Program-made: the position numbers and the translations under genes
Notes under the pieces: generated by a model
The model's input: the letters and a program-made list of their open reading frames with translations, nothing else
Database searches by the model: none
What the model was told of the DNA's origin: nothing
Shown here: positions 1 to 10,668 of the stretch, piece by piece
Layout of the letters: every line of letters begins with the position of its first letter
How positions within the stretch are numbered: position 1 is the stretch's first letter
DNA from: Diplonema papillatum
Lineage: Eukaryota; Euglenozoa; Diplonemea; Diplonemida; Diplonemidae
DNA length: 64,000 bases
Assembly (NCBI GenBank): GCA_030068145.1
Contig: JAPJBO010000884.1
Span: 30,416-94,415, forward strand
Direction: 5' to 3'

Positions 1-1663
1 AAGGCCAGCTTCATGTCACCAGCCGACAGGCGTCGACGCCGCTGACGCCGACGACGCCGCAGGCGGGTGCCAACTCGCAGGAGCCGGCCACCCGCTCCCC
101 GTACTTGACCGAGGCCCGCAACATCATCCGCGCCGTGAGAGGCACATCCCCTCGGTCCTTCTGGCCGGAGACCAGCGACAGCAACCTCGGCCGCCTCGCG
201 TCTCCAGCCTCCCCCGACAGCGCACACGACCGCCTCAACTCCTCCGGCCGGGTCCCGTCACCCGTGGCGCATCCGTACGCTAGGGGATCTTCCAGCACAC
301 GTCACCTCTGTCGCCGACAGCTTGTCTCCTTTCGCCCGGCGAACCGGCTCGTTGTTGACGAGGTCATCCAGTGATCTGGGCCTCCCGCCGCCTGTCCCCA
401 GAGTTCCGAGAAGCCCGAGGGAACCCCAGACGCCTGGGCCAGAAGTGGAGATCTCCGAGCTTGAGGATTCCATCACGTTTTGATGTAGCTGTAGCAAAAC
501 TCGTTTCGTGGCAGCGGGTTGGAAGTGTGTCTGCTTCTCGCGCCTGCAGCCAAACAGCATTTTTCCAAGGCCAGCTTCATGTCACCAGCCGACAGGCGTC
601 GACGCCGCTGACGCCGACGACGCCGCAGGCGGGTGCCAACTCGCAGGAGCCGGCCACCCGCTCCCCGTACTTGACCGAGGCCCGCAACATCATCCGCGCC
701 GTGAGAGGCACATCCCCTCGGTCCTTCTGGCCGGAGACCAGCGACAGCAACCTCGGCCGCCTCGCGTCTCCAGCCTCCCCCGACAGCGCACACGACCGCC
801 TCAACTCCTCCGGCCGGGTCCCGTCACCCGTGGCGCATCCGTACGCTAGGGGATCTTCCAGCACACGTCACCTCTGTCGCCGACAGCTTGTCTCCTTTCG
901 CCCGGCGAACCGGCTCGTTGTTGACGAGGTCATCCAGTGATCTGGGCCTCCCGCCGCCTGTCCCCAGAGTTCCGAGAAGCCCGAGGGAACCCCAGACGCC
1001 TGGGCCAGAAGTGGAGATCTCCGAGCTTGAGGATTCCATCACGTTTTGATGTAGCTGTAGCAAAACTCGTTTCGTGGCAGCGGGTTGGAAGTGTGTCTGC
1101 TTCTCGCGCCTGCAGCCAAACAGCATTTTTCCAAGGCCAGCTTCATGTCACCAGCCGACAGGCGTCGACGCCGCTGACGCCGACGACGCCGCAGGCGGGT
1201 GCCAACTCGCAGGAGCCGGCCACCCGCTCCCCGTACTTGACCGAGGCCCGCAACATCATCCGCGCCGTGAGAGGCACATCCCCTCGGTCCTTCTGGCCGG
1301 AGACCAGCGACAGCAACCTCGGCCGCCTCGCGTCTCCAGCCTCCCCCGACAGCGCACACGACCGCCTCAACTCCTCCGGCCGGGTCCCGTCACCCGTGGC
1401 GCATCCGTACGCTAGGGGATCTTCCAGCACACGTCACCTCTGTCGCCGACAGCTTGTCTCCTTTCGCCCGGCGAACCGGCTCGTTGTTGACGAGGTCATC
1501 CAGTGATCTGGGCCTCCCGCCGCCTGTCCCCAGAGTTCCGAGAAGCCCGAGGGAACCCCAGACGCCTGGGCCAGAAGTGGAGATCTCCGAGCTTGAGGAT
1601 TCCATCACGTTTTGATGGTAGCTGTAGCAAAACTCGTTTCGTGGCAGCGGGTTGGAAGTGTGT
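1..1663. repeat. 566-bp tandem repeat, about three copies
   Basis: The same sequence restarts at positions 1, 567 and 1133, giving an exact period of 566 bp with almost no divergence. Long open frames occur on both strands of each unit, including a 189-codon plus-strand frame (371-940 and 937-1506), but they repeat with the unit, show no recognisable domain and begin and end at unit-defined sites. The array runs off the left edge of the window. Because 566 is not a multiple of three, the array cannot encode one continuous repeated protein. It could still derive from a duplicated gene fragment. Confidence 0.95.
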
Positions 1664-1721
1664 CTCTGTTGACAAGGTCCTCCAGTGATCTGGGCCTCCC
1701 GCCGCCTGTCCCCAGGAGCCT

Positions 1722-1939
1722 AGGCATAGTGGTCAAACGATTCGCATTATCGCATATTATCGCATTTGGGGGTTTGGCGCCAATTATCGCATTTTCATTC
1801 GCATTATCGCACACTTAACACCTGGGCAAATACAGTATTATGGACTATCGCATATTACCGCACGCTGATTTACATGCGATGATTTTGCGCGATAATGCGA
1901 TAATTATTATCGCATGCGAATCGTTTGACCACTATGCCT
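1722..1939. mobile_element. MITE, family 1 (AGGCATAG ends), 218 bp
   Basis: Terminal inverted repeats start AGGCATAGTGGTCAAACG on the left, and the same sequence is found in reverse complement at the right end (about 1914-1939). The interior is rich in the word TTATCGCA and its complement. No ORF is present. Target-site duplication cannot be assigned with certainty because the flanking CCT overlaps the palindromic end. Confidence 0.85.
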
Positions 1940-2309
1940 GGGGAACCCCAAACGCCTGGGCCAGAAGTGGAGATTCCCGAGCTTGAGGATTCCATCACGT
2001 TTTGATGGTTGCTGTAGCAAAGCTCGTTCCGTGGCAACGGGTTGGAACTGTGTCTGCTGCTTCCCGCGCCTTCAGCCAAGGGCAACGACATTCTTCCAAG
2101 CCCAGCTTGATGTCTCCAGCCTCCCCCGACAGCGCACCTCAGGTCCCGTCGCCCGTGGCGCACCCGTACGCTAGGGGATCTTCGAGCACAGACGTCACCT
2201 CTGTAGCCGACAGCTTGTCTCCTCTCGCCCGGCGCACTGTCTCGCTGTTGACAAGGTCCTCCAGTGATCTGGGCCTCCCGCCGCCTGTCCCCAGGGTTCC
2301 GAGGAGCCT

Positions 2310-2515
2310 AGGCATAGTGGTCAAACGATTCGCATTATCGCATATTATCGCATTTGGGGGTTTGGCGCCAATTATCGCATTTTCATTCGCATTATCGCAC
2401 ACTTAACACCTGGGCAAATCCAGTATTATGGACTATCGCATATTACCGCACGCTGATTTACATGCGATGATTTTGCGCGATAATGCGATAATTATTATCG
2501 CATGCGAATCGTTTG
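2310..2515. mobile_element. MITE, family 1, right end truncated
   Basis: Nearly identical to the element at 1722-1939 and located at the equivalent point of the 566-bp repeat unit. The last dozen or so bases of the right inverted repeat are missing. The sequence jumps from GAATCGTTTG straight into repeat DNA (GCGCACCTCAGG), so the copy was cut by a later deletion or unequal exchange. Confidence 0.8.
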
Positions 2516-2733
2516 CGCACCTCAGGTCCGTCGCCCGTGGCGCACCCGTACGCTAGGGGATCTTCGAGCACGACAGCTTGCCTCCTTTCGCCCGGCGCAC
2601 TGTCTCGCTGTTGACGAGGTCCTACAGTGATCTGGGCCTCCCGCCGCCTGTCCCCAGGCTTCCGAGAAGCCCGAGGGAACCCAAACGTCGCCCATCCCCA
2701 GTTCTCCAAGAAGCTCGAGAACTGGGCTGGGGA

Positions 2734-2905
2734 GGTGTGACTGACATTCTTTGATCCTGTTGGTTCGGGCTAGTTCAGGAATGCTACCTTTTACCGGAAT
2801 GTTCTTAGTCGTAGAAGCCAGCTCCACCCCGAATTCTCCTGGTGTCGATTCGAGGCTCATCTAGCCATGCTGCTTGCTTCTATTCCCTCAGTAAACTGCC
2901 AGAGA
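2734..2905 (-). mobile_element. Remnant related to the retroelement 5' leader
   Basis: Read on the minus strand, this segment starts with a TTTACTGAGGGAATAG-type sequence and ends with GATCAAAGAATGTCAGTC. The same two landmarks bracket the 5' leader of the RT element at 55735-55895 and occur at 3753-4132 and 20024-20640. It is non-coding and looks like a solo or derived leader fragment. Confidence 0.6.
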
Positions 2906-2948
2906 TCTCCGAGCTTGAGGACTCCTCCGTGCCTGGATCAAAATCTTT

Positions 2949-3172
2949 TTTCGGAGTGCCCGTTCCCGGCGAGCTACGAGGGAACGAACCTGTAAGAGTG
3001 CCAACGCTACTCTTTCTATAACGTAATCTATTCATGATAGCCAACTGCAAAATATTATAAAGGTGTCACGGGACAAGCCGGCAGCCGCTGCTTTATGGCT
3101 TTATCACGTGGGCGCTCCCCTCAGGTGACACCACTTTATCTTTAGCCATACTTCAACTCTCTTGCACTGTGC
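2949..3172 (+). repeat. Dispersed repeat S2, copy 1
   Basis: About 220 bp beginning with GGCGAGCTACGAGGGAACG, containing GCCGGCAGCCGCTGCTT and ending near CTTTAGCCATACTTCAACT. A close second copy lies at 30073-30300 and a more diverged one at 52727-53012. An internal complementary pair (GGTGTCAC near 3061 and GGTGACACC near 3124) could fold the middle part. Confidence 0.8.
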
Positions 3173-3698
3173 CGAGACCCGAATTGAAGTTGTACTGTAC
3201 GCCACTCGGAGGGGCTTTTTTGAAAGAACGCAACGTCCCGAAACTACCCGCTTACGTACGTTGTATGTCCCCTGAAAGCCGTCCCAATACTTGAGAATTC
3301 ATGAGACTTTGGTCAGACGTTAGCCATTTGACTAAAATCAGACTACCGCCAGACTAGCGTCAGACTCAAGTCAGGAACTCCTTTGCTTCAGACTGAAGTC
3401 TGTGAGTATGTTGTCCTTACTCTTCGGACTGCACCGACAACCACTGCGAATTGCCGCACAACAGGGTCTCTGCAATCTGAAGAGTTGCTCTCTTTTTTCA
3501 CCTGTCTGTGTACTTCATCCCCCGCCGCCGCGTTTGTTGTGCACACCACTCCCTTGTGTACTATGCGAAATACGTGTACCTGCTGTGTCAATATAAGACG
3601 GTGTCCAAAAGGGGGAGAATGAGGGTTTGTGCAGAAATATTCTGGCAAAGTACGATGCTTTGCACGTGGGGTATGCCCATCCCCCCCTCCTTATCCTA

Positions 3699-4231
3699 CA
3701 CGGTGAGGTCCAGCCTCAGAAGCTGGAGTTGTGTTGAAAAATAATCGGGAACGTGTGACTGACATTCTTTGATCCTGTTGGTTCGGGCTAGTTCAGGAGT
3801 GCTACCATTTGCCCGGGATATTTCTAGTCGTCGAAGCCAGTAATCGTATCTGCGGTAGTGGCTGTACGTGTCTTTGTTGCCTTCTTATACAGGCTGGGTA
3901 TTGCCGACCACTCGACTTGTTTTAGAGCGTTTAGAGTATTTTTACGAGTCTAGACTAGGGGGAATTGTTGCTGGCTTCTTCTGGCATCTTCGCACCCGTT
4001 CTGAGCCGGACAGCAGAGGCAGGCGCTACTCTCCACTCTTACTCGGCTGGGGCTCTTACCTACCCTTGCTCGAGGTGGTCGTGCTCGTGTAGCCATGCGT
4101 CTTGCTCCTATTCCCTCAGTAAACTGCAAGTGTGCCCGAGTCACACCCGAAAAACGGGTGTGGCACCCGCTTTCTTAACTCCAGCAACTATACACGGTGG
4201 TGTCCAGCTTCTGAAGCTGGACTCCACCGTG
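3699..4231. mobile_element. Inverted-repeat element, CACGGTG family, copy 1
   Basis: Ends are CACGGTGAGGTCCAGC on the left and the complementary GCTGGACTCCACCGTG on the right. Each end is itself a small hairpin (AGCCTCAGAAGCTGGA-like and CCAGCTTCTGAAGCTGG). Related termini bound 32333-33138 and 50478-50770. A retroelement-leader remnant (3753-4132) is nested inside. No transposase gene is present. Confidence 0.6.
3753..4132 (-). mobile_element. Nested retroelement terminal remnant
   Basis: On the minus strand it begins near 4132 with a TTTACTGAGGGAATAGGAGC sequence like the left terminus of the elements at 55735 and 59303. Near 3980 it carries GATGCCAGAAGAAGCCAG, which matches the extreme 3' end of the RT element at 59192-59215. 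It ends with the GATCAAAGAATGTCAGTC word. Terminal A-like and B-like sequences lie close together with no coding region, as a recombination product or non-autonomous derivative would show. Confidence 0.5.
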
Positions 4232-4436
4232 TATAGTTAGTTATAACAGCGAAGTTGTCACTTAAATACTTTCGAGGTTGTCAAGCTCATGGATACGCCT
4301 CGGGCTCCTTAACAGTGCTCGTGCTACTGGGCCACCCGCCTAGCACAGCTTTGTCACAGTCCTATCACCATGCTTATGACTAAACCCCCGGAAATGACGA
4401 AACCCATACGAAATGAGCGCGCTCCAAAAAACGTCG

Positions 4437-4640
4437 CATAGTCGGCAATACGCAACAAAGACACGCACGAGCACACGTACTGTCGCGGTGGTAAGCAACA
4501 GCAGGATCTGCCGACCGGAATACCCGGTGCTGCGGTTGATTCCCCAGATGAATCTGCAGAAAAGATAGTACGTGCTGATAACGTACTGATTTCAGCACGT
4601 GTACACGTACTGATTCAGCATGTGTACAAAAAGAAAAAAA
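4437..4640 (+). repeat. Dispersed repeat S4, copy 1
   Basis: Contains GTCGCGGTGGTAAGCAAC and the pair CAGCACGTGTACACGTACTG. A close direct copy lies 1.35 kb downstream at 5834-5990. Parts of its left side (GTCGGCAATACGCAAC) resemble sequence around 14550. Confidence 0.75.
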
Positions 4641-4786
4641 GAAAACTAACGTTGCCACTCCCGCAGATACGATACGCACACCAGTATACGATACCTTAGA
4701 AAAGCAACCCAAGACTACACTCCACGAAGGAATGTACTTGGTGTCGGTCACAAACAGTTCCGGACATGGCTAGCCATAACCCATAA

Positions 4787-4915
4787 CGAAAGCGTGCACT
4801 AAATATACAACCCGTAGCCATATAGCCCTTTCTTGCTCTAAGAGAACCCATTCATGAACGGTCACACGGAGACCCTAAACTCCCGGAATTTCAAGCGAAC
4901 TTTAACTCTAAAAGC
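4787..4915 (+). repeat. Dispersed repeat S3, copy 1
   Basis: About 130 bp from ACCCATAACGAAAGCG to AACTTTAACTCTAAAA. Near-identical copies occur at 51026-51159 on the same strand and at 19817-19963 in reverse complement. Non-coding. Confidence 0.85.
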
Positions 4916-5833
4916 TATGCACGACAACTTCTTAGTGGAAATTCTACAGGACTCCGTAGAGGCACCCGGCAAAGGACAAGGTATTTTCTCGTCATCGAAT
5001 GGCGAGTTTTCACTGTACTCGTCATCCGTTTGACAGCCCCGTGGTGGATATGATCGCCGGGCAGCGGGGAGAGGAAACGGACGCGAACGTTGCTTTTGAC
5101 CAACCAGATGGTCTGCTCCCTGTGTATCCTGTACTGTTTGAACGCTTGAAGAAACGAAAAAGTCGTCAAAAAAAAAGAACAAAAAAGAAACGCGGAAAAA
5201 AAAAAAGAAAGAGAAGCTGCCATACAGAGTGTTTTCCTGCGTCATCTCGCACGCCGCCCTTCTTTCTCCCGTTTTTTTGTTGTTAGGTGCAAAATGCTAC
5301 CCACGGTTAGTACGGAGACAGGTCCGAAGGATGCCAACCTTCCCCCGTGCTAATACCACATAGAAACAATATGCATGCGCGTGGGGGGCCCAAGACTAAA
5401 TTCAAAGCGAATATCTTCTCGTCGGTCACAACACTTACAAACATGGCTAGCCGTAGTTAAAGTGTATAAACATACCTACTCTCATACTACCCGCCTCACA
5501 TCCTCAATGGTCAACCGGAGACCCTAAAACACCGAACCTCTAAACCCCAATAAACGCTAGAAACTGACGACCACCCGTGCTCAGTCCGTCCCTTAAACGT
5601 GAGGCAGACGCACCCGCTGCAGATCCAGGGGCAGCAGCAGTCGTCAGGCTCGCACACTGCTGGGACTACCTCCTCATGAGAAAGTGCCCAGGGCTTACGC
5701 AGCTCTTTTGTCTTGGAGCTAAATACCGACTGAAAATCAGTACGTAGGGTCAGGCAAAACGAAATAGAGCATAGGGGGCTCACCCGCCAGTGTTGCATGT
5801 CTTTACCTCTCTCCTCTCCGGCCTCAACCCTCC
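4916..5833. other. No gene recognised
   Basis: The stretch holds an A-rich tract (5150-5210) and part of a dispersed motif (GGTCAACCGGAGACCC near 5512, also seen near 49065 and 54472). The longest frames are low-complexity or lack any recognisable feature. Confidence 0.5.
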
Positions 5834-5990
5834 AGTGTCGCGGTGGTAAGCAACAGAACCGGAATACCCGGTGCTGCGGTTGATTCCCAGATGAATCTGC
5901 AGGAAAGATAGTACGTGCTGATAACGAACCGATTTCAGCACGTGTACACGTACTGATTCAGCATGTGTACAAAAAGAAAGTAAGAAAACT
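5834..5990 (+). repeat. Dispersed repeat S4, copy 2
   Basis: Direct copy of the sequence at 4480-4640 with small indels. It again ends at CATGTGTACAAAAAGAAA, and is followed by an extra inverted arm (GCTGAAATCAGTACGTTCAGC). Confidence 0.75.
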
Positions 5991-6198
5991 AGCGTGCTGA
6001 AATCAGTACGTTCAGCATGCCGAACGTAAGGCCTGAAAGTGCCCCATGGGGCAGTGTCGGGTTGCCGTTCTGTGTTCAGAGGCGAAGACGGAGCTGCCCC
6101 GGTGCAGGTAGTTTCAGCTTAGTGTGAGTTTGATCCAAGTACCGTAATTGGAATAATGTTGAACTGGACTAAAGCTGGAACGGGTAAAAAAATGACAG

Positions 6199-6410
6199 AC
6201 TGGGTAAAACCTGGGACACCCGGGGGGTCTCCCCGGTGGGCACCCCGCCGGCCCCCGGAGGGGGGGGCGGCGGGAAAAGGCTGCCCCAGGGCGGCCCCCC
6301 CCCCGTGCTCGGTGGGTCCGGGGTGCCCCCCCCCCCGGGTACGAGGCCAGACTTTACCCGTACTCGGTGGGACGGGGGGGGTCCAGGGGGGAAAATCTTG
6401 GTTTAATGTT
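6199..6410. mobile_element. Partial element with GGGACACCC terminus
   Basis: GGGTAAAACCTGGGACACCC at about 6199-6219 matches the terminal repeat of the element at 10669-11028. It is followed by an extremely C/G-rich tract. A convincing right end is not visible, so this is either one-ended or degraded. Confidence 0.35.
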
Positions 6411-6734
6411 TAGGCAGAGCACTGCCTCTCATGCATGGTTGATGCTAGCATCAAGTCTTCTTCGAGGAAGATGTCGTCTAGGAAAGGGATGCAAAATAGA
6501 AAATCGAAAGTTGTAAAGAGGGGAGTGTACGGCTCCCAAAGTGGGGAATGAAACCTTGAGGGACTACTGGTCTGGGGGGGCCCAAATACAATAATCACCT
6601 GCGTGACTGCACCGGTCCTGCAGCCTCCTATGACGGCGGCATCTAGGGGTCGAGCTGAGTATTGAACAGCCCTAGGCGCGGGCAAGCACAAGGGTCGCGA
6701 TGTTCTGCAGAGTACGCAAAGTCGCAAACCCCGA

Positions 6735-6945
6735 AAATACTCGACGTAGCTGCTTCGACTCCGAACGGAAGGGGGGAAATATAGAGGTAAGGGGCAAATA
6801 CAATACAAACACAATCTGATTTGTTCTTCGCTTACACCACCGTGTGTTGTTTTCTCACTCAGGACGTTTGACCTTGTTGTGTTTGTGTGATTTGTCGTGT
6901 AGGGGTAGACCCGCATGACCTCACGTCCGTTCAACACGTGGTTCG
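6735..6945 (-). repeat. Dispersed repeat S7, copy 1
   Basis: Read on the minus strand, starting at GTGTTGAACGGACGTGAGG, it matches 37950-38150 on the plus strand for about 200 bp. Both copies start a short open frame with MLNGRE, but the frames diverge by indels soon after, so coding is unlikely. Confidence 0.7.
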
Positions 6946-7059
6946 GTAGTTACAGCATTTGGGATCCCTTCTGTTCCTTGTCGGGCAGCATCGTCGAGCA
7001 TTTCCTTTCAAGCTGGCGCTTCAGGGGGTTATGCACTGCAGCGGTTGGGTGAGGTAACT

Positions 7060-7801
7060 CCAGGGGATTAGCTTCTATATCCACATTTGGACTGTCAGTC
7101 CAAATTTGGAAAGGCCGCCGAGAAAAAAGAGAAAAAAAAAAAAAATGGCCACACCACCACCCAGGCCCGGCAGAGGTAGCCAAGTGCAATTCGAGGGCCT
7201 CTCAGGGTCCAGCCTTGTCGTGAAGATACGTCGGGTCGCGCTGTATTGAGCCTATTTCCTGGGCTGCAGGCCTTTCGAAGAGTTCGGCGAATACAATGTA
7301 TCGAATGGGTCGGGGGGTGTGAGGCAACTTCTGCTCGCACTGCCCTTGCGACAGGGTGGTCGAGGAGGGAGCAAGCTAGCTTGGATGTCTGTGCATGATG
7401 GACAAACCCATTTCTTCGGGCCTGGAAATTTGGTGTACCATACCGTTTTTTTTCCGGCTCGCTACGCGAGCCGAAAAATTGATTAGTATTTGAAGAACAC
7501 TGAGTGGAGATGACCACTACACTACATTAAGGGGCCGCACATGTTACGACCATTAATTAGAGTACGTAGTGTGTAGCTCCATTCTTCGACTGTGCTCAGA
7601 GACAAGATGCCGTACCGAGGGTTCCAGTCGACAAATCCTGGCTGTTGCTTACACCGTTGAGGCCGGAAAGGAGGCAGAGACCCGTGCAACAGTGGCAGGT
7701 GAGCCCCCTAAGTGCAGAAACCGCTGAAAACAGCGAAAATGCAAAAAGCCGTTTGCGGTCCAAATTTGGAAAATGGGCCGGAGACCAAGCTAATGCCCTG
7801 G
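7060..7801. mobile_element. Hairpin-ended DNA element, family 2, copy D
   Basis: Left end CCAGGGGATTAGC and right end GCTAATGCCCTGG are inverted. Just inside the left end is a hairpin (7081-7109, ATTTGGACTG-T-CAGTCCAAAT). The right subterminal arm GGTCCAAATTTGG (7757-7769) matches one strand of that stem. An A-rich tract follows the left hairpin. No transposase is present. Confidence 0.65.
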
Positions 7802-8040
7802 GGAACTCACCCAAAAAAATCGAACATCGGGTGGGAGGTTGGGTTGATTTACACTGGGTTGGGCAGGTGTTTGGTGTCTGTAATCTTGGGTTGGGCAGAG
7901 GTTTTGGGTGTCTGTAGTGAGAAATATTTCTCCTATTCTGAAGGGTGAGACCTATCATCAGTAGGCTAGGTGTCTTCTGGAGGAGAACACTGGCTGCAGA
8001 AGGTCCTGCCTTAGCCAGGACATCAGATTCTGAGGCACCA

Positions 8041-8222
8041 TGTACCATACCGTCTCCCAGGGGGCGGCGCCCCCTGGACCCCCCATAAACTATCTACAAG
8101 ATTCCGAATTTTCGCCAGAGGCCTGTTACCAGGCATCAGTTTCTGTTACAGGTTCCGAACAAGAGAATCTGAAGTGCCATGTACCGTACCGTCTCGGGGG
8201 CGGTGCCCCCCGGACCCCCCCT
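8041..8222 (+). repeat. Two TGTACC-hairpin units
   Basis: TGTACCATACCGT (8041) and TGTACCGTACCGT (8180) are each followed by a GC-rich perfect hairpin (GGGGGCGGCGCCCCC and GGGGGCGGTGCCCCC) and then GGACCCCCC. A third unit is at 8812-8852 (hairpin with loop GGA) and a fourth, with an unrelated stem CGGCTCGC/GCGAGCCG, at 7432-7475. Terminator-like or transposon-end structures are possible, but function is unknown. Confidence 0.55.
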
Positions 8223-8305
8223 GCATTAAGACTCACCAGAGAAAGTGGGCTTGGTGTCTAGTCTGAAGGAGAAAATGGGCTGCATAAGGTCCTGCTGGCG
8301 CTTAT

Positions 8306-8969
8306 GCAGGGCATTAGCTTCCCATTCCAAATTCCGTCAGCTGACGGAATTTGGAAATCCGGGCGGCTCAAAAAATAAAAAAAAAAAAGTGCAAAAAACG
8401 ACCTTCGATGAAAAAAGTCGTGGGGGTCCGGTGGAGGCGTGGGTTAGGCCAGCTGTGCCAGCTGGCTGGCGGTCAGGGGCTGGCCATCGGTGAGTCGCCG
8501 CTGGGCATGGTGGGCTGGCTGGCAGAAGTTTGGGGCTGCTGTGGGTGCCGAGTGAGAGACGAAGCTTAGAAGCAGCCCGGAATTCTTGACAGATTCTCTC
8601 CGAGTTGACACGAGTGCCTTGTTCCGTGTGATCTCCGGTCTGCATCTACTCATGCCAATGATTTACCAGCACACAGTATCTGAGTGGTGGATGAATTTGA
8701 AATGGGCTGTTGGCTTCAGGAGTGTGCACCAGGGGGAGGCGAGGGTCACACAGATGGCAAACAGTGCCACCAGTACGTTGGTCGATATGTTTAATTTCTC
8801 CACCTGAATGTACCGTACCGTTTGCCGGGGGGCGGAGCCCCCCCGGACCCCCCCTTTTGGAAGGTTCGGGTGGCCTGGACGGAGGCTTCTCGATTTCAGA
8901 GCGGAAAAAGCAAATCGGCTATTGAGACGGAATTTGGAAAACTGAGGAAAAACGAAGCTAATAGCCTGC
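8306..8969. mobile_element. Hairpin-ended DNA element, family 2, copy B
   Basis: Left end GCAGGGCATTAGCTT and right end AAGCTAATAGCCTGC are inverted. The left subterminal palindrome at 8325-8356 has perfect 16-bp arms centred on CAG|CTG. The right arm GACGGAATTTGG near 8930 matches its stem. The A-rich tract follows the left hairpin as in the sister copies. The internal sequence includes a TGTACC-hairpin unit and no recognisable gene. Confidence 0.7.
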
Positions 8970-9728
8970 GCTCAGGGATTATCCTGTATGGTTAAAAAAA
9001 ATTTTTTTCACCAAAAAAAAAAATTCTGAAAACAGGCCGGTGAAAAATCTTTTTTAACCATGGGGATTTCTGGTGAAAACTTTTTGGCAAGGGACCCAGG
9101 CTACAGGCTCAGATCCTGGAGGCGTAGTTGCTGTTTTGTGTACAGCCTGCCAGCGATGTGGTCCAGAAATATCTCTGGGGCCATGAGGGGCGTTGGGATT
9201 AGCGTGTTGGAGGGCGCCTGTCGTGAGCAGCTTCGCCCTCCCTCGATTCGTTGAAAGGCGTTGAGGCCATCATGCCGTAGTGCCGTAGTGCCCACTGGGA
9301 CTGACAAGTGAAGGCTACAACTAAGTGGAGAAGCAGCAGCCAGATTGTGTTTTCCATCACACCCACCACACCCAGTAATCAGTCACTGGAGGATCGTTTG
9401 CTATCCTGAAGCTCACAGGCCTGAAAGGATTTTGAAAATAAAAGAGATGTCGCTCGCCGCATTTGGTTTTAGTGGTGCTGCCACTGGCCCTGATGACAAT
9501 ACATTGCAGTACGACTACAGCAACTGGAAGGGACCGAAGTTGGAGAAACAGGCTCTCCTGAGAGGTGTCCAGCAGGGAACCGGACGAACAGGTTGAAAAA
9601 GGCGCAGCTCTTTGGGACACTGCTTGCTTCAGCAATCCCAGCGAAATTTTTTTTCTGGCCATATCAAAGATTTTTTCCCGGGATTTTTCAGAGTTTCGGG
9701 GATTAGAATAACCCCTGCCTGCGCTTAG

Positions 9729-10542
9729 GCAGGGGATTAGTTTCTGTTGCAGATTTAGACCGACGGTCTAAATCTGCAAACCGGACTTGGCCGGGGGGAA
9801 AAAAAAAATGTTCAAAAAACGGTGTTCAAAGTAAATATAGGCGGGGAGTGTGGTGTTTAGCAGTGTGCTGAAGGTGCTGGAAGGCTGCTGAGCCTCCGCT
9901 GCTGAGACCCAGCCGCTGCCGTTCAATTGCGTTCAGCTGCGGGTCGGCAGCCACTGTGCTTCATTACCGGGCCAAGGTCCTGTTTGACAGTTGAGTATCA
10001 TACACGAGCTAAGAGTTGCCCACATGATAAAGGGGGGGCGGAGTTATTTTTGCCCAAATTTTCCGCCGCGCCTTCGGCGCGATGTTGCTAAAAATAACGC
10101 TAAAAATGTTGTTGTAAGCACGGCGGTGCACACCAAAACCGTGGACCTATTATCATAAGAATCATAGGAAAATAGGTCCCCAGGTCGCCCCCCTTCAGCC
10201 CCTTCAGCTGCCTGACGAGACTGTCTGTTTACGATTTTGACTGTTTTTGGAGCGCGTCCCCCCACAGGGAACCCAGAAGCATTCGGAAACCCCCGAAAAG
10301 CTTGATCCAGGCTGGTGTACGTTGAAAAAACGCCCGCAGAAATTACTGACGGGGTGACCATAATTGACCCATGAAGGACCCATGAAGACCCCTCTTTTGC
10401 CGAACGAAGTTGTGGAGATGTGTCGGCTCTGCCCCAAGACGCCGTACATCGGCGAAAACGGCACTGAAACACCGCCCAAAACCACCCCATAGTAGCGGTC
10501 TAAATCTGCAAATCCCGGAAGCCTTCAAACTAATACCCTGGC
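9729..10542. mobile_element. Hairpin-ended DNA element, family 2, copy C
   Basis: Left end GCAGGGGATTAG, right end CTAATACCCTGGC. The left hairpin at 9749-9777 has 14-bp perfect arms around one base, and the right arm GCGGTCTAAATCTGC near 10495-10509 repeats one strand of the stem. An A-rich tract (about 9800) follows the hairpin. No ORF with recognisable similarity. Confidence 0.7.
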
Positions 10543-10668
10543 TTATGTAAAAAAAAAAAAGCCACCGATCACCACAAGCACGCACTAAGCTGAACTTCAC
10601 AAGCATCCAAAAGGTCGAAAGACACCAATCTGTACGTCCATTCGGATCGTCGGAAACACAAAATGCCT

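Larger units (their letters stand above)
1664..2700. repeat. Diverged and deleted copies of the 566-bp repeat
   Basis: After about 1663 the 566-bp sequence continues as shortened, mutated copies. Recognisable blocks recur (the segment ending in the run CCGCCTGTCCCC at 1700-1714, 2281-2293 and 2641-2653), interrupted by two MITE insertions. The last recognisable block ends near 2700, so this is the degraded edge of the array. Confidence 0.85.

Noticed and set aside
3960-4130. Independent short gene on the plus strand (frames of 60-90 codons)
   Set aside because: The segment matches retroelement termini in reverse complement, so the frames are accidental.
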